Shown piece after piece: positions 50,354 through 59,385 of a stretch of DNA of 64,000 nucleotides (positions are counted from its first letter, which is position 1; the number at the start of each line of letters is the position of its first letter). A model generated the notes under the pieces. The model saw nothing but the letters and a program-made list of their open reading frames with translations, searched no databases and was not told where the DNA came from. Position numbers and translations under genes: made by a program. Source of the stretch: an uncultured Bacteroidia bacterium (GTDB taxonomy: Bacteria; Bacteroidota; Bacteroidia; Bacteroidales; UBA932); the NCBI GenBank assembly GCA_902769525.1, contig CACXPG010000011.1:1-64000 (forward strand), given 5' to 3'.

Positions 50354-51745
50354 CTATCCCTTTATGACAGAGTCAACGAGCGAGATTATTGTCTGTGCAA
50401 GTTCCTCTGCGCCGGCCTTGTCCGGAGCCTCGCAGTAAAGGCGGATAATCGGCTCGGTGTTGGATTTACGGAGCTGGGCCCAGCTTTTCTTCTGCTCAAA
50501 ATCTATCTTTACACCGTCTATTGTAAGAGGGTTGAATTCCTTATATGTATCGGCGACTTTGGCGAGTATGCTGTCAACCATCTTAGGGTCGGAGACCTCT
50601 ATCCTGTTCTTGGAAATGTAATACTGAGGATAAGAATCGCGGAGCTGAGTCATTTTCAGCCTCTTGTGGGCAAGATTGCTAAGGAACAGAGCCACGCCCA
50701 TATATGCGTCTCTTCCGTGGTGGAGACCAGGGTAGATTACCCCGCCGTTGCCTTCTCCGCCGATAACTGCGCCGACTTCGTGCATTTTGGTGGTAACATT
50801 CACTTCACCCACGGCGGCAGGGTAGTATTTCTGGCCAGCAGCCTCGGTCACGTCTCTGAGAGCCCTTGTGGAAGAAAGGTTGGAAACGGTTGGGCCCTGC
50901 TTTTTTTCAAGAACGTATGAAGCAACGCTTACAAGAGTGTATTCCTCGCCGAAAGGAGTTCCGTCTTCGCAGATGAAAGCCAGACGGTCAACGTCAGGGT
51001 CAACGGAGATTCCAAGATCGGCGCCGCTGCTTTTGACTGTCTCTGAAAGGTCTACTAGGTTTGCAGGAAGAGGTTCCGGATTGTGCGCAAAGTCTCCTGT
51101 CGGCTCGCAGTTAAGCTTTATGCACTCTACACCAAGTTTTTCAAGAAGAATTGGCATAGTCACTCCGCCTACGGAATTGATGGCATCCAGAACAGCCTTG
51201 AAACCAGCCTTTCTGATAGCCTCCTTATCTACAAGCGGATCTGAAAGAACCGCATCTATATGAGCGAGAGTGAAGTCTTTCTCGGCGATTTTGCCAAGGC
51301 TGTCTACATCCACGAAAGTGAAGTCCTCTTTTTCTGCAAAGAAGAGCATTCTGGCACCGTCTTCGGCTGTCAGGAACTCTCCCTTCTCGTTGAGAAGCTT
51401 GAGAGCGTTCCACTGTCTCGGGTTGTGCGATGCTGTCAGAATGATACCTCCGTCTGCCTTCTCGAGTATTACTGCCATCTCCGTGGTAGGGGTGGAAGCC
51501 AGGCCTGCATCAACTACGTCCACGCCGCAGGAAAGCAAAGCTCCGCAAACGACATTGCGCACCATTGTTCCGCTCAGGCGGGCGTCCCTACCCACAACTA
51601 CCTTGCATCTTTTGCCTGGATACTTGTTTTTCAGCCAGGTGCAGTAGGCTGACGTGAATTTCACAATGTCAAGAGGTGTTAGCGCGTCACCGATGTTTCC
51701 TCCGATGGTGCCTCTGATTCCGGATATGGATTTTATAAGAGTCAT
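50354..51745 (-). CDS. glmM: Phosphoglucosamine mutase
   Basis: This 463-residue enzyme of the alpha-D-phosphohexomutase family should convert glucosamine 6-phosphate to the 1-phosphate for UDP-GlcNAc synthesis. Ser106 in ILTASHNPRQWNALK is the phosphorylated residue, the metal loop is DPDVDRLAF, GGEGNGGVIYP binds sugar, and SNTEPIIRLYCEA binds phosphate. A phosphomannomutase role cannot be fully excluded from sequence. The frame extends to 51796, but ATG 51745 gives the standard start and follows a promoter. Confidence 0.85.
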   Translation of the reverse strand: MTLIKSISGIRGTIGGNIGDALTPLDIVKFTSAYCTWLKNKYPGKRCKVVVGRDARLSGTMVRNVVCGALLSCGVDVVDAGLASTPTTEMAVILEKADGGIILTASHNPRQWNALKLLNEKGEFLTAEDGARMLFFAEKEDFTFVDVDSLGKIAEKDFTLAHIDAVLSDPLVDKEAIRKAGFKAVLDAINSVGGVTMPILLEKLGVECIKLNCEPTGDFAHNPEPLPANLVDLSETVKSSGADLGISVDPDVDRLAFICEDGTPFGEEYTLVSVASYVLEKKQGPTVSNLSSTRALRDVTEAAGQKYYPAAVGEVNVTTKMHEVGAVIGGEGNGGVIYPGLHHGRDAYMGVALFLSNLAHKRLKMTQLRDSYPQYYISKNRIEVSDPKMVDSILAKVADTYKEFNPLTIDGVKIDFEQKKSWAQLRKSNTEPIIRLYCEAPDKAGAEELAQTIISLVDSVIKG

Positions 51746-51777
51746 AGCTATTACAAACTGTTGTGTTTTTGAGCTCA

Positions 51778-51785
51778 CAAAAATA
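51778..51785 (-). promoter_or_regulatory. -7 promoter element of the glmM operon
   Basis: Minus-strand TATTTTTG, 32 bases before the ATG at 51745. It lies within the longer in-frame extension, which supports the later start. Confidence 0.5.
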
Positions 51786-51804
51786 CTAAATAACACGAAA
51801 AATA

Positions 51805-51833
51805 AAAAGAGCAGACAAAATGCCTGCTCTTTT
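51805..51833 (-). terminator. Terminator of the methylmalonyl-CoA decarboxylase operon
   Basis: A 10-base stem (51805-51814 with 51824-51833) with a 9-base loop, A-rich before and T-rich after, lies 23 bases past the oadB stop on the minus strand. The symmetry would let it act in both directions. Confidence 0.75.
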
Positions 51834-51855
51834 AAAATAGCCTTTCAGCGGTGTT

Positions 51856-53007
51856 CTAGCTCAAGAATCCAAGAAGGATACCGGCGGCCACGGCACTTCC
51901 GATAACGCCGGCCACGTTTGGACCCATAGCGTGCATCAGAAGGAAGTTGGTCGGGTCGTACTTGAGGCCCTGAACGTAAGAAACTCTGGCTGAGTCAGGA
52001 ACTGCAGAAACACCTGAGTTACCGATAAGCGGGTTGAGCTTCTTGCCTTCCTTGAGGAAGAGGTTCAAAATCTTGCAGAACAGAACTCCGCAGAAGGTAG
52101 CCACGATGAATGAAGCTGCACCGAGGGCGAAAATCAGGATTGAAGAACCCTGAAGGAACTTGTCTGCCTGAGTGGAGCATCCTACGGTAACACCGATCAG
52201 GATAACCACGATATCGTTCAGAGGACCTCTTGCAGTTTCGGCGAGTCTTCTGGTAACACCGCTCTCCTTGAGCAGATTACCGAAGAACAGCATACCGAGC
52301 AGAGGAATACCTGAAGGAACGATGAAGGCTGTAATCAAAAAGCCGACGATAGGGAAGACAATCTTCTCCTGCTGGGAAACAGGTCTTGGAGCAGCCATTC
52401 TGATAAGTCTCTCCTTCTTGGTTGTGAGCAGCCTCATGATAGGTGGCTGGATCACTGGAACCAAGGCCATATAGGAATAGGCAGAAACGGAGATGGCGCC
52501 AATCAGGTCCGGAGCCAGCTTACCTGAAAGGAAGATGGCTGTAGGGCCGTCTGCGCCGCCGATGATTCCGATAGCACCGGCCTCTGCTGGAGTGAAGCCC
52601 AGAGCAAGGGCGCCGGCGTATGCGGCGAAGATGCCGAACTGGGCGGCTGCTCCCACAAGCAGAAGCTTAGGGTTGGAGATAAGGGCGGAAAAGTCTGTCA
52701 TAGCACCGATTCCAAGGAAAATCAGTGGAGGGTAGAATCCTCTCCTGACGCCCTGGTAAAGGATGTTCAGCACAGAACCGTCCTCATAGATACCCACCTG
52801 CATACCCGGGAAAAGAGGGATGTTGCCGATGATCATGCCGAATCCGATAGGAATCAGCAGCAGCGGCTCCCAATCCTTCTTTATGGCCAGGTATATGAAC
52901 AGCAGGCCAATGAGGATCATCACGATGTGGCCGAAGGTCACGTTCGCGAACCCTGTATAGTTGAAGAACTGGTAGAGGTTCTCCGCAATATTTGACTTGA
53001 GAATCAT
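51856..53007 (-). CDS. oadB: Sodium-pumping decarboxylase beta subunit
   Basis: This 383-residue membrane protein is the beta subunit of sodium-translocating decarboxylases (OadB/MmdB/GcdB). It has about nine helices and the family blocks GAIGIIGGADGPTAIFLSGKLAP, with the conserved Asp for sodium, and GNSGVSAVPDSARVSYVQGLKYDPTNFLLMHAMGPNVAGVIGSA split across the C-terminus. It couples carboxybiotin decarboxylation to sodium export. With MmdA and epimerase upstream, the complex should be methylmalonyl-CoA decarboxylase. It is the last gene of the operon, with a terminator. Confidence 0.93.
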   Translation of the reverse strand: MILKSNIAENLYQFFNYTGFANVTFGHIVMILIGLLFIYLAIKKDWEPLLLIPIGFGMIIGNIPLFPGMQVGIYEDGSVLNILYQGVRRGFYPPLIFLGIGAMTDFSALISNPKLLLVGAAAQFGIFAAYAGALALGFTPAEAGAIGIIGGADGPTAIFLSGKLAPDLIGAISVSAYSYMALVPVIQPPIMRLLTTKKERLIRMAAPRPVSQQEKIVFPIVGFLITAFIVPSGIPLLGMLFFGNLLKESGVTRRLAETARGPLNDIVVILIGVTVGCSTQADKFLQGSSILIFALGAASFIVATFCGVLFCKILNLFLKEGKKLNPLIGNSGVSAVPDSARVSYVQGLKYDPTNFLLMHAMGPNVAGVIGSAVAAGILLGFLS

Positions 53008-53017
53008 AATCTGCAGA

Positions 53018-53389
53018 TTATCCTATAACTACAAGTACGTCACCCTCGAGAACGGAGTCGCTCTTCTTAACCTTGATTTCCTTGATAACGCCGTCTGCAG
53101 TTGCCTCGATGACATTTTCCATCTTCATAGCCTCGAGAACTACAACCTTGTCGCCTTTCTTTACGGAATCGCCTTCCTTTACTGCCACGTCCAGGATAAC
53201 TCCAGGAAGCGGAGAAGTAACCTTTGCGCCACCGGCTGATGCTGGTGCGCTTGGAGTTGCAGCCTTAGGGGCAGCAACTGGAGCGGCGGCCTGTACAGGG
53301 GCTGCGCTAACATTAGTGATTGTACCGCCAACTTCTTCTATTTCAACTTTGTACTCGTTGCCGTTGACTTTGATTTTATATTCTTTCAT
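53018..53389 (-). CDS. Biotin carrier subunit of the decarboxylase
   Basis: This 123-residue protein carries a short N-terminal part (KIKVNGNEYKVEIEEVG), an Ala/Pro-rich flexible linker (about 28-58) and a biotinyl domain with Lys89 in VLEAMKMENVI, the site of biotin attachment. It shuttles CO2 from the carboxyltransferase MmdA to the membrane subunit OadB. It is next to both in the operon. Confidence 0.93.
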   Translation of the reverse strand: MKEYKIKVNGNEYKVEIEEVGGTITNVSAAPVQAAAPVAAPKAATPSAPASAGGAKVTSPLPGVILDVAVKEGDSVKKGDKVVVLEAMKMENVIEATADGVIKEIKVKKSDSVLEGDVLVVIG

Positions 53390-53417
53390 GATTGTATGAT
53401 TTATCTGTTAGTTGTTG

Positions 53418-54398
53418 TTAGTTTCTCGGGTCTTGTTTAAGTGTAAGGTTTCTTGCGCCCCAAGGAGAATTGCGCAGAAGATCCTGGTTGAATGTGAGAA
53501 CGTTGCTCTCCACATCGTGGATGCCGCTGTCTACGCTCTGTCCGTTCTGGTACAGGTGGCAGGCAATGGCTATTGCGGCAACAATCTCTTCATCGACATT
53601 GGAAGGGTTGGCAGAAACTGCGGCTGCCTTCGGAGCCTGTTTGGCTGCCTTTTCGGCCTGCTGTTTCTTTATAGCTCTCTTTCCGATGCTTCTGAAGCAG
53701 AGGTAGAGGATGATAAGACACAGGAAAACGACGCTCATGGCTATCATAGCCAGGATTCCGCCGTAAGGGTCCTGCTGTTTCATCTTCTCGGACTTGGTCT
53801 CGACTGCCTTGGTGGCGTTGGTCTGTCCCGGGGTAGGGTGGTCAAGCACACCAAAGCCTCCGTCTTCAGGAATCAGGCTGTCTTCGTGGCTTTTCCTGTA
53901 AGACTGCTTGCTCCAGTTCAGAGGCTCGTGAGCTCCTCTTCCGTCTACAACTCTTCCGTAAGAACGGTTCTCGGCGATGTCTGCAGGAATGTGTATCTCG
54001 TCCAGAAGGGTTTTGCCGTCAGTGGAATAGAGGTACAGGTCCCTTACTCCGTCGAGAGTAAAGTTCATGTGGAAAACGCCGGCAGCGGGATTGCCGTCTG
54101 CATAAAGCACAAAGTATCTTCTCAAAGGAATCTGCGTTGCAGGATTTCCCTTAGGAATCATATACTTGGTAGGGTTGGCCTTGTCGTCTGTAATGTAGAA
54201 GCCGGCAACATCCACCATTCCGAAGGCGGTGTTGAACAGCTCTATCCATCCGCATTTGTCTCCATGCTCGTCCTCGATTCCGTTGGTGTTTGACACCTGG
54301 ACCTCGTTGATCCTGATGTCAACCGGACTCTGGGCAAACGAAGCGTTTGACAGTAGCAGCAGAGAAGCCAATGTGAAAACTGATAGTATCTTCTTCAT
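53418..54398 (-). CDS. Lamin-tail/OadG fusion, decarboxylase gamma-type subunit
   Basis: This 326-residue protein has a signal peptide (about 1-22), an exported lamin-tail domain (about 25-140, RINEVQVSNTNGIEDEHGDKCGWIELFN split in two strands, then ADGNPAAG), a linker, one membrane helix (about 212-234) and an OadG-like cytoplasmic tail rich in Lys/Ala with DEEIVAAIAIACHLY and a C-terminal SPWGARNLTLKQ. OadG normally is about 80 residues with one helix and assembles the complex. Here an outward domain has been added. Its position between mmdA and the biotin carrier gene makes the subunit role solid. Confidence 0.85.
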   Translation of the reverse strand: MKKILSVFTLASLLLLSNASFAQSPVDIRINEVQVSNTNGIEDEHGDKCGWIELFNTAFGMVDVAGFYITDDKANPTKYMIPKGNPATQIPLRRYFVLYADGNPAAGVFHMNFTLDGVRDLYLYSTDGKTLLDEIHIPADIAENRSYGRVVDGRGAHEPLNWSKQSYRKSHEDSLIPEDGGFGVLDHPTPGQTNATKAVETKSEKMKQQDPYGGILAMIAMSVVFLCLIILYLCFRSIGKRAIKKQQAEKAAKQAPKAAAVSANPSNVDEEIVAAIAIACHLYQNGQSVDSGIHDVESNVLTFNQDLLRNSPWGARNLTLKQDPRN

Positions 54399-54409
54399 TG
54401 CTTTCTCTT

Positions 54410-55960
54410 TTACAGTGGCAGGTTATCGTGCTTCTTTGCAGGGTTGGTGAGTCTCTTGTTCTCGAGCTGGTGCAAAGCGCGGATTACTCTGAATCTTGTG
54501 TTGCGTGGCTCGATAACGTCGTCTATGTAGCCGTACTTGGCTGCATTGTAAGGGTTTGCGAAAGCATCCCTGTATTCTTTCTCCTTCTCGGCCTTGAATG
54601 CCTCGACATCCTGGGCCTCTTTCATCTCCTTTCCGTAGAGGATCTCGATGGCGCCGCTAGGACCCATAACTGCAATCTCTGCATTTGGCCATGCGTAGTT
54701 GATGTCTCCTCTGAGGTGCTTTGAACTCATGACGCAGTATGCTCCGCCGTATGCCTTTCTCAGAACCACGGTAATCTTTGGAACGGTTGCCTCGCCGAAA
54801 GCGTACAGAAGCTTTGCTCCGTGGAGGATGATACCGTTGTATTCCTGCTGGGTTCCAGGGAGGAAGCCAGGCACGTCCTCAAGGGTGAGGATAGGAATGT
54901 TGAAGGCGTCGCAGAAGCGGACAAACCTTGCGCCCTTGCGGCTGGAGTTGGAGTCGAGCACTCCTGCAAGCACTGCAGGCTGGTTGGCAACGATACCGAC
55001 TGTGATGCCGTCGAACCTTGCGAAACCAACTATGAGGCTCTTTGCATAATCCTTGTGAACTTCCAGGAACTTGCCGTCGTCAACGATGTGCCTGATGACC
55101 TCGTACATGTTGTAAGGCTTGTTAGGATTGTCAGGAATAATCTCGTTGAGGATGTCGTCCATACGGTTGACAGGGTCGTTTGTAGGAACGACAGGGGTCT
55201 TCTCGAGGTTGTTCTGCGGCAGATATGAGAGAAGTTCCTTGATGGTCTGGATACCGATCTCCTCGTTGTCAACTGCAAAGTGGGCTACACCGGACTTGCT
55301 GGCGTGAACACTTGCTCCGCCAAGAGTCTCCTGTGTAACGTCCTCGCCGAGAACGCTCTTTACAACCTTAGGTCCAGTGAGGAACATGTAGCTTCCCTTG
55401 GACATAATGTTGAAGTCTGTAAGGGCAGGGGAATAAACCGCACCACCTGCGCAAGGGCCAAAGATGGCTGAAATCTGTGGGATTACGCCACTGGCCAGAA
55501 TGTTTCTCTGGAATATTTCAGTATATCCTGCAAGAGCGTTTACGCCTTCCTGGATACGTGCTCCACCGGAGTCGTTGATTCCGATAACAGGAGCGCCGAC
55601 TTTCATCGCGATATCCATCACCTTGCAGATTTTCTGGGCAAAAGTTTCACTCAGAGAGCCTCCCAATACGGTGAAATCCTGGGCGAAAACATATACCAGC
55701 CTGCCTCCGATTGTACCGTAGCCGGTAACAACGCCGTCTCCAAGGACATGGTTCTTCTCCATTCCGAAGTTGGTGCAACGGTGGGTCACGAACATGTCGA
55801 ACTCCTCGAAGCTACCCGGATCCAGCAACATTGTGATTCTTTCTCTGGCTGTAAATTTTCCTTTTTCGTGCTGGGAGTCGATTCTCTTCTGACCGCCACC
55901 CAGACGCGCCTTTTCCCTTAGGGATATCAACGCCTTTACTTCTTCGAGCTGCTTACTCAT
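54410..55960 (-). CDS. mmdA: Methylmalonyl-CoA decarboxylase carboxyltransferase subunit
   Basis: This 516-residue enzyme belongs to the acyl-CoA carboxylase beta/MmdA family. The N-terminal half has [18 protein letters not shown] (oxyanion glycines) and the C-terminal half [16 protein letters not shown] with [15 protein letters not shown]. It transfers CO2 from methylmalonyl-CoA to biotin, giving propionyl-CoA. The neighbouring epimerase, OadG, biotin carrier and OadB genes identify it as the decarboxylase subunit and not a propionyl-CoA carboxylase. The chain fits fermentative propionate formation from succinate. Confidence 0.93.
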   Translation of the reverse strand: MSKQLEEVKALISLREKARLGGGQKRIDSQHEKGKFTARERITMLLDPGSFEEFDMFVTHRCTNFGMEKNHVLGDGVVTGYGTIGGRLVYVFAQDFTVLGGSLSETFAQKICKVMDIAMKVGAPVIGINDSGGARIQEGVNALAGYTEIFQRNILASGVIPQISAIFGPCAGGAVYSPALTDFNIMSKGSYMFLTGPKVVKSVLGEDVTQETLGGASVHASKSGVAHFAVDNEEIGIQTIKELLSYLPQNNLEKTPVVPTNDPVNRMDDILNEIIPDNPNKPYNMYEVIRHIVDDGKFLEVHKDYAKSLIVGFARFDGITVGIVANQPAVLAGVLDSNSSRKGARFVRFCDAFNIPILTLEDVPGFLPGTQQEYNGIILHGAKLLYAFGEATVPKITVVLRKAYGGAYCVMSSKHLRGDINYAWPNAEIAVMGPSGAIEILYGKEMKEAQDVEAFKAEKEKEYRDAFANPYNAAKYGYIDDVIEPRNTRFRVIRALHQLENKRLTNPAKKHDNLPL

Positions 55961-55980
55961 AACGATTTATGTATATTTTA

Positions 55981-56394
55981 TTATTTCTTGTTTGGATCTT
56001 CGCAGATTTCTGTAAGCACGCCGTGAGTGGATTTCGGATGGAGGAATGCTATGTTCAGTCCCTCAGCGCCCTTTCTAGGAGCCTTGTCGATAAGTCTTAC
56101 GCCCTTGCCCTCGAGTTCGGTCAGGCAAGTCTGCACTGATGGGGTTGAGAAAGCGACATGGTGAACACCCTCTCCTCTCTTTTCGATGAACTTGGCAATG
56201 GTTCCTTCCGGATCTGTGCTCTCAAGAAGCTCGATTTTAGTCTGTCCTATTTTGAAGAAAGCGGTCTTTACCTTCTGGTCCTTAACCTCTTCGATAGAGT
56301 AGCACTTCAGGCCAAGCATTTCTTCGTAATAAGGAATAGCCTCTTCCAAAGATTTAACGGCGATTCCAAGATGTTCAATATGAGTTAATTCCAT
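55981..56394 (-). CDS. mce: Methylmalonyl-CoA epimerase
   Basis: This 137-residue glyoxalase-fold enzyme interconverts (R)- and (S)-methylmalonyl-CoA. Metal ligands are His8 in HIEHLGIAV, His in GVHHVAFS and a Glu in VLTEICE, the usual set. It begins the decarboxylase operon, with mmdA 20 bases downstream. The mutase itself is not in this window. Confidence 0.93.
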   Translation of the reverse strand: MELTHIEHLGIAVKSLEEAIPYYEEMLGLKCYSIEEVKDQKVKTAFFKIGQTKIELLESTDPEGTIAKFIEKRGEGVHHVAFSTPSVQTCLTELEGKGVRLIDKAPRKGAEGLNIAFLHPKSTHGVLTEICEDPNKK

Positions 56395-56433
56395 AATACA
56401 AATATTTTAATGTTCATATATTCCTTAAAAAGA

Positions 56434-56456
56434 ATAAAGCCCGCTGGGGGCTTTAT
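56434..56456 (-). terminator. Terminator after yebC
   Basis: A 9-base stem (56434-56442 with 56448-56456) with a 5-base loop is followed on the minus strand by a T-run around 56426-56431. It lies 17 bases after the yebC stop and separates it from the epimerase operon. Confidence 0.8.
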
Positions 56457-56472
56457 CAGGGGGCTAGTTTCC

Positions 56473-57216
56473 CTATGATTCTGAAAGGTCTAGAGTATGA
56501 TAGACATTCTGCACGTCGTCGTCATTCTCTATTTTCTCTATCAGTTTCTCGTTCTCTATCCGCTGGTCTTCCGGGAGTTTCTTCAGGTCCACGGTAGGTA
56601 TTCTCTCGAATCCTCCGCTGACGATTGTATATCCTTTCTCCTCGATGTACTTCTGGATTTCTCCAAATGACTTGTAGGCTCCGTAGATTACAACTGTCTT
56701 GTTGCCGTCCTCGTCCTCCTCGCTGAAGACCTCGTCTGCGCCGTAGTCGATAAGCTCGAGTTCCAGTTCTTCAAGGTCAATAGGGTCTTTCTCGCTCTTG
56801 ATCTTGAACACGCACTTGTGCTCGAACATGAACTCCACGCTTCCGCTTGTGCCAAGGGTTCCGTTGTACTTGTTGAAGTAGCTGCGGATGTTGGCCACGG
56901 TACGGGTGTGGTTGTCGGTGGCAGTTTCTATAAGGTATGCGATTCCGCCAGGGCCATAGCCTTCGTAAATTATTTCCTGGAAATCGCTCTGGTCTTTTTC
57001 TACAGCTCTCTTGATAGCCCTGTCGATGTTCTCCTTAGGCATGTTTTCACTCTTTGCCGTCTGGATGATGGTTCTCAGGGTAGGGTTGTAGTCCGGATCC
57101 GGACCGCCGTTCTTTGCTGCAATCGTTATTTCTTTTCCCAGTCTGGTAAAGACGCGGGCCATGTTGCCCCATCTTTTGAACTTTCTTTCTTTTCTGAATT
57201 CAAACGCTCTTCCCAT
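56473..57216 (-). CDS. yebC: YebC/PmpR-family protein
   Basis: This 247-residue cytoplasmic protein has the TACO1/YebC fold: start GRAFEFRKERKFKRWGNMARVFTRLGKEI in the usual order, GGPDPDYNPTLR, ENIDRAIKRA and the GYGPGGIAYLIE block. Members were described as transcription regulators and, more recently, as translation factors that relieve ribosome stalling on proline runs. It is 6 bases after the TPR gene on the same strand. Confidence 0.93.
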   Translation of the reverse strand: MGRAFEFRKERKFKRWGNMARVFTRLGKEITIAAKNGGPDPDYNPTLRTIIQTAKSENMPKENIDRAIKRAVEKDQSDFQEIIYEGYGPGGIAYLIETATDNHTRTVANIRSYFNKYNGTLGTSGSVEFMFEHKCVFKIKSEKDPIDLEELELELIDYGADEVFSEEDEDGNKTVVIYGAYKSFGEIQKYIEEKGYTIVSGGFERIPTVDLKKLPEDQRIENEKLIEKIENDDDVQNVYHTLDLSES

Positions 57217-57222
57217 AGTATC

Positions 57223-57903
57223 TTACTTAATGGATGCTTCTACTCTGGAAATGTATTTCTGGATTTCCATTCCCTCAGGAGAATTAGGGAACTCGTTCTT
57301 AATCCTGTTGTATGCGGCAAGTGCCTTGTCAAACTGTCCCAGCTCCTCGTAGCAGATGCCTGCCTTCTGCAGATATCCAGCGCTGAAGATGTTGTTGCTG
57401 ATGTTGGCGGCCTCCTCGAAGTATGAAACTGAAGCTGCTATCTCGCCCTTGTTGACCATAGCGTCGCCGATTGCGGCCTTGGCCCTCGCCTTCATTATGT
57501 TGTCGTTGGTAGAGTAGCTCTTCAGGTAATCTATGGCCTTGTCGTTGTCGCCGAGTCTGAGGCAGCAGATGCCTGCATCAAAATAAGCGGCGTTTCCGGC
57601 CTTCTTGCCGTACTTTTCAATTACCTGCGCAAAGCCCAGAGAGTTGCCGTCTCCGTTGAGAGCCAGATTGAATGAATCCAGCCTGAAATAACGCTCGGCA
57701 ACGAAAAGCTGGTCTACAGCTTCTTTCTGCTTAGGTGAATAAATAAGGGAATACCATGCGTAAATAAGGGCTGCCACTACTATAATGCCACCCGCCACAT
57801 ATCCGATAGTCTTCTTGTTTTTCTCGAAGAACACTTCTGTCTTTGAAAGCGCCTCGGCCACGTTTGCCTTAGGCTCAGACATTTCTTTGTTGTTTTTAGC
57901 CAT
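57223..57903 (-). CDS. Membrane-anchored TPR protein
   Basis: This 226-residue protein has a short cytoplasmic start, one membrane helix (about 34-53, IGYVAGGIIVVAALIYAWY) and about four TPR-like repeats (YFDAGICCLRLGDNDKAIDYL, AAIGDAMVNKGEIAASVSYF, AGICYEELGQFDKALAAY). The layout recalls YfgM-type partners of the Sec and chaperone network. Function is otherwise unknown. It is upstream of yebC and divergent from recF. Confidence 0.85.
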   Translation of the reverse strand: MAKNNKEMSEPKANVAEALSKTEVFFEKNKKTIGYVAGGIIVVAALIYAWYSLIYSPKQKEAVDQLFVAERYFRLDSFNLALNGDGNSLGFAQVIEKYGKKAGNAAYFDAGICCLRLGDNDKAIDYLKSYSTNDNIMKARAKAAIGDAMVNKGEIAASVSYFEEAANISNNIFSAGYLQKAGICYEELGQFDKALAAYNRIKNEFPNSPEGMEIQKYISRVEASIK

Positions 57904-57929
57904 TTCTATTAATGATTTTTTGCGAAGTG

Positions 57930-57937
57930 CAAATTTA
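57930..57937 (-). promoter_or_regulatory. -7 promoter element of the TPR-yebC operon
   Basis: Minus-strand TAAATTTG, 26 bases before the ATG at 57903. It is divergent to the recF element. Confidence 0.5.
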
Positions 57938-57950
57938 CGGATAAATATTC

Positions 57951-57958
57951 TAATTTTG
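57951..57958 (+). promoter_or_regulatory. -7 promoter element of recF
   Basis: TAATTTTG, 17 bases before the recF ATG at 57976, in the 72-base divergent region. Confidence 0.5.
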
Positions 57959-57975
57959 CAATAGTTTTAATTGAT

Positions 57976-59097
57976 ATGTTTTTAAGCAGGATACTCATAA
58001 CAGATTTCAAGAACATAGCGTCTGCAGACCTTGTTTTCTCCGACAGGCTGAACTGCATATCGGGCAGCAACGGCAGCGGAAAAACCAATCTCCTGGATGC
58101 CGTGTACAGCCTGTCCATGGCAAAGAGCTTCTTCAATTTCCAGGACTGCCATTCTGTCCGTCATTCTCAGCGAAGCTGTGCCCTGGCAGGGTATTACACT
58201 ATGGACGATGGCTCTTCCAACAAGGTCGGCCTGGCTCTGTATGCGGAAGGGGAGAAGGAGAACAAGACAATGAAGCGCAACGACAAGGCCTACAAGCGGC
58301 TTGCAGACCACATCGGCCTCATACCTATAGTTATGGTATCCCCGCAGGACTCGTCGCTGATAAACCTCTCCGCCGAGGAAAGGAGAAGGTTCATAAACGC
58401 ACTTTTGAGCCAGATAGACCGCGAATACCTGGACAGGCTCCAGCGGTACAACAAGACTCTTATGCAGAGGAACCGCCTTCTGAAGGACTACAACGTCCAG
58501 AACGAGCTTCTGGAGGTTTTCGACACTCAGCTGTGCGAGAACTCCGCCTATATATTCCAGGCTCGAGAGCGGCTCTGCGAAGTGCTTCAGGACAGCGTCC
58601 AGAGGTATTATTCAAAAGTCAGCGGAGAGAAGGAGAAAGTCAGGATCATCTACCAGTCGGAGCTTCAGAAGCATTCTATGGCGGACATCCTGAAGAAAAA
58701 CCTGGAGAGGGACAAGGTGACCGGATTCACAAACTCAGGCATTCATCGCGATGACCTTTTATTCGAGATGGATTCCCTGGACGGATTCCACCCTCTGAAG
58801 CGGACTGCCAGCCAAGGGCAGCAGAAATGCTTCCAGATAGCTCTCAAACTGGCCCAGTTCGACATCATGAAGGAAAGGACCGGTGGCGTATCGCCGATTC
58901 TGCTGCTTGACGACGTGTTCGACAAGCTGGATATGGAAAGGGTAGAGTACCTTCTCCAGATGGTCAGCGGAAGCGGATTCGGGCAGATTTTCATCACAGA
59001 CAGCAACAAGGTCAGGATGGACTCTCTTGTCGAGAAAGTTGGAGGGAAATGCCGTAACTTTGAGGTTAAGTCAGGAACAATAGTGGCCGCAGAATGA
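57976..59097 (+). CDS. recF: DNA replication and repair protein RecF
   Basis: RecF (373 residues) is an ABC/SMC-type ATPase that recognises gapped DNA and helps RecOR load RecA. Walker A is GSNGSGKTN at residues 30-38, followed by LLDAVYSLSMAKSFFN, the signature is TASQGQQKCFQIAL, and Walker B is LLLDDVFDKLD. It overlaps the following DUF721 gene by 4 bases (ATGA). RecR, its partner, is encoded in the amino-sugar run. Confidence 0.95.
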   Translation: MFLSRILITDFKNIASADLVFSDRLNCISGSNGSGKTNLLDAVYSLSMAKSFFNFQDCHSVRHSQRSCALAGYYTMDDGSSNKVGLALYAEGEKENKTMKRNDKAYKRLADHIGLIPIVMVSPQDSSLINLSAEERRRFINALLSQIDREYLDRLQRYNKTLMQRNRLLKDYNVQNELLEVFDTQLCENSAYIFQARERLCEVLQDSVQRYYSKVSGEKEKVRIIYQSELQKHSMADILKKNLERDKVTGFTNSGIHRDDLLFEMDSLDGFHPLKRTASQGQQKCFQIALKLAQFDIMKERTGGVSPILLLDDVFDKLDMERVEYLLQMVSGSGFGQIFITDSNKVRMDSLVEKVGGKCRNFEVKSGTIVAAE

Positions 59098-59384
59098 AAA
59101 AGCAGAGCAGCGTCAAGTTGGGTGATCTTCTGAAAGACTACCTTTCAGACATAGGCAAGAGCCAGGGAATACTCGGTGCCAGGGTGGTCCGCTGCTGGGA
59201 CGAGACTATGGAAGAGAACGTTCGCAAGGCTACATCGTCCAGATTCTTCAAAGACGGGGTCCTTTATGTCACCATTTCCTCTTCCATTATCAGAACTATC
59301 GTGTCCAGGCGCAGCAAGTCCATCATATACCTTTTAAACAAGAGTCTGGGCGGAATGTATGTCAAATCTTTGGTCTTGAGATAA
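59094..59384 (+). CDS. DUF721/DciA-like protein
   Basis: This 96-residue basic protein matches DUF721, the family of DciA, which recruits the replicative helicase in many bacteria lacking DnaC. It shows LGDLLKDYL, the WDETMEENVRKAT block, FKDGVLYVTISSSIIRTIV and a Lys/Arg-rich C-terminus. It follows recF with a 4-base overlap, a common arrangement in bacteria. Whether it performs the DciA role here is inferred. Confidence 0.85.
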   Translation: MKKQSSVKLGDLLKDYLSDIGKSQGILGARVVRCWDETMEENVRKATSSRFFKDGVLYVTISSSIIRTIVSRRSKSIIYLLNKSLGGMYVKSLVLR

Positions 59385-59385
59385 G

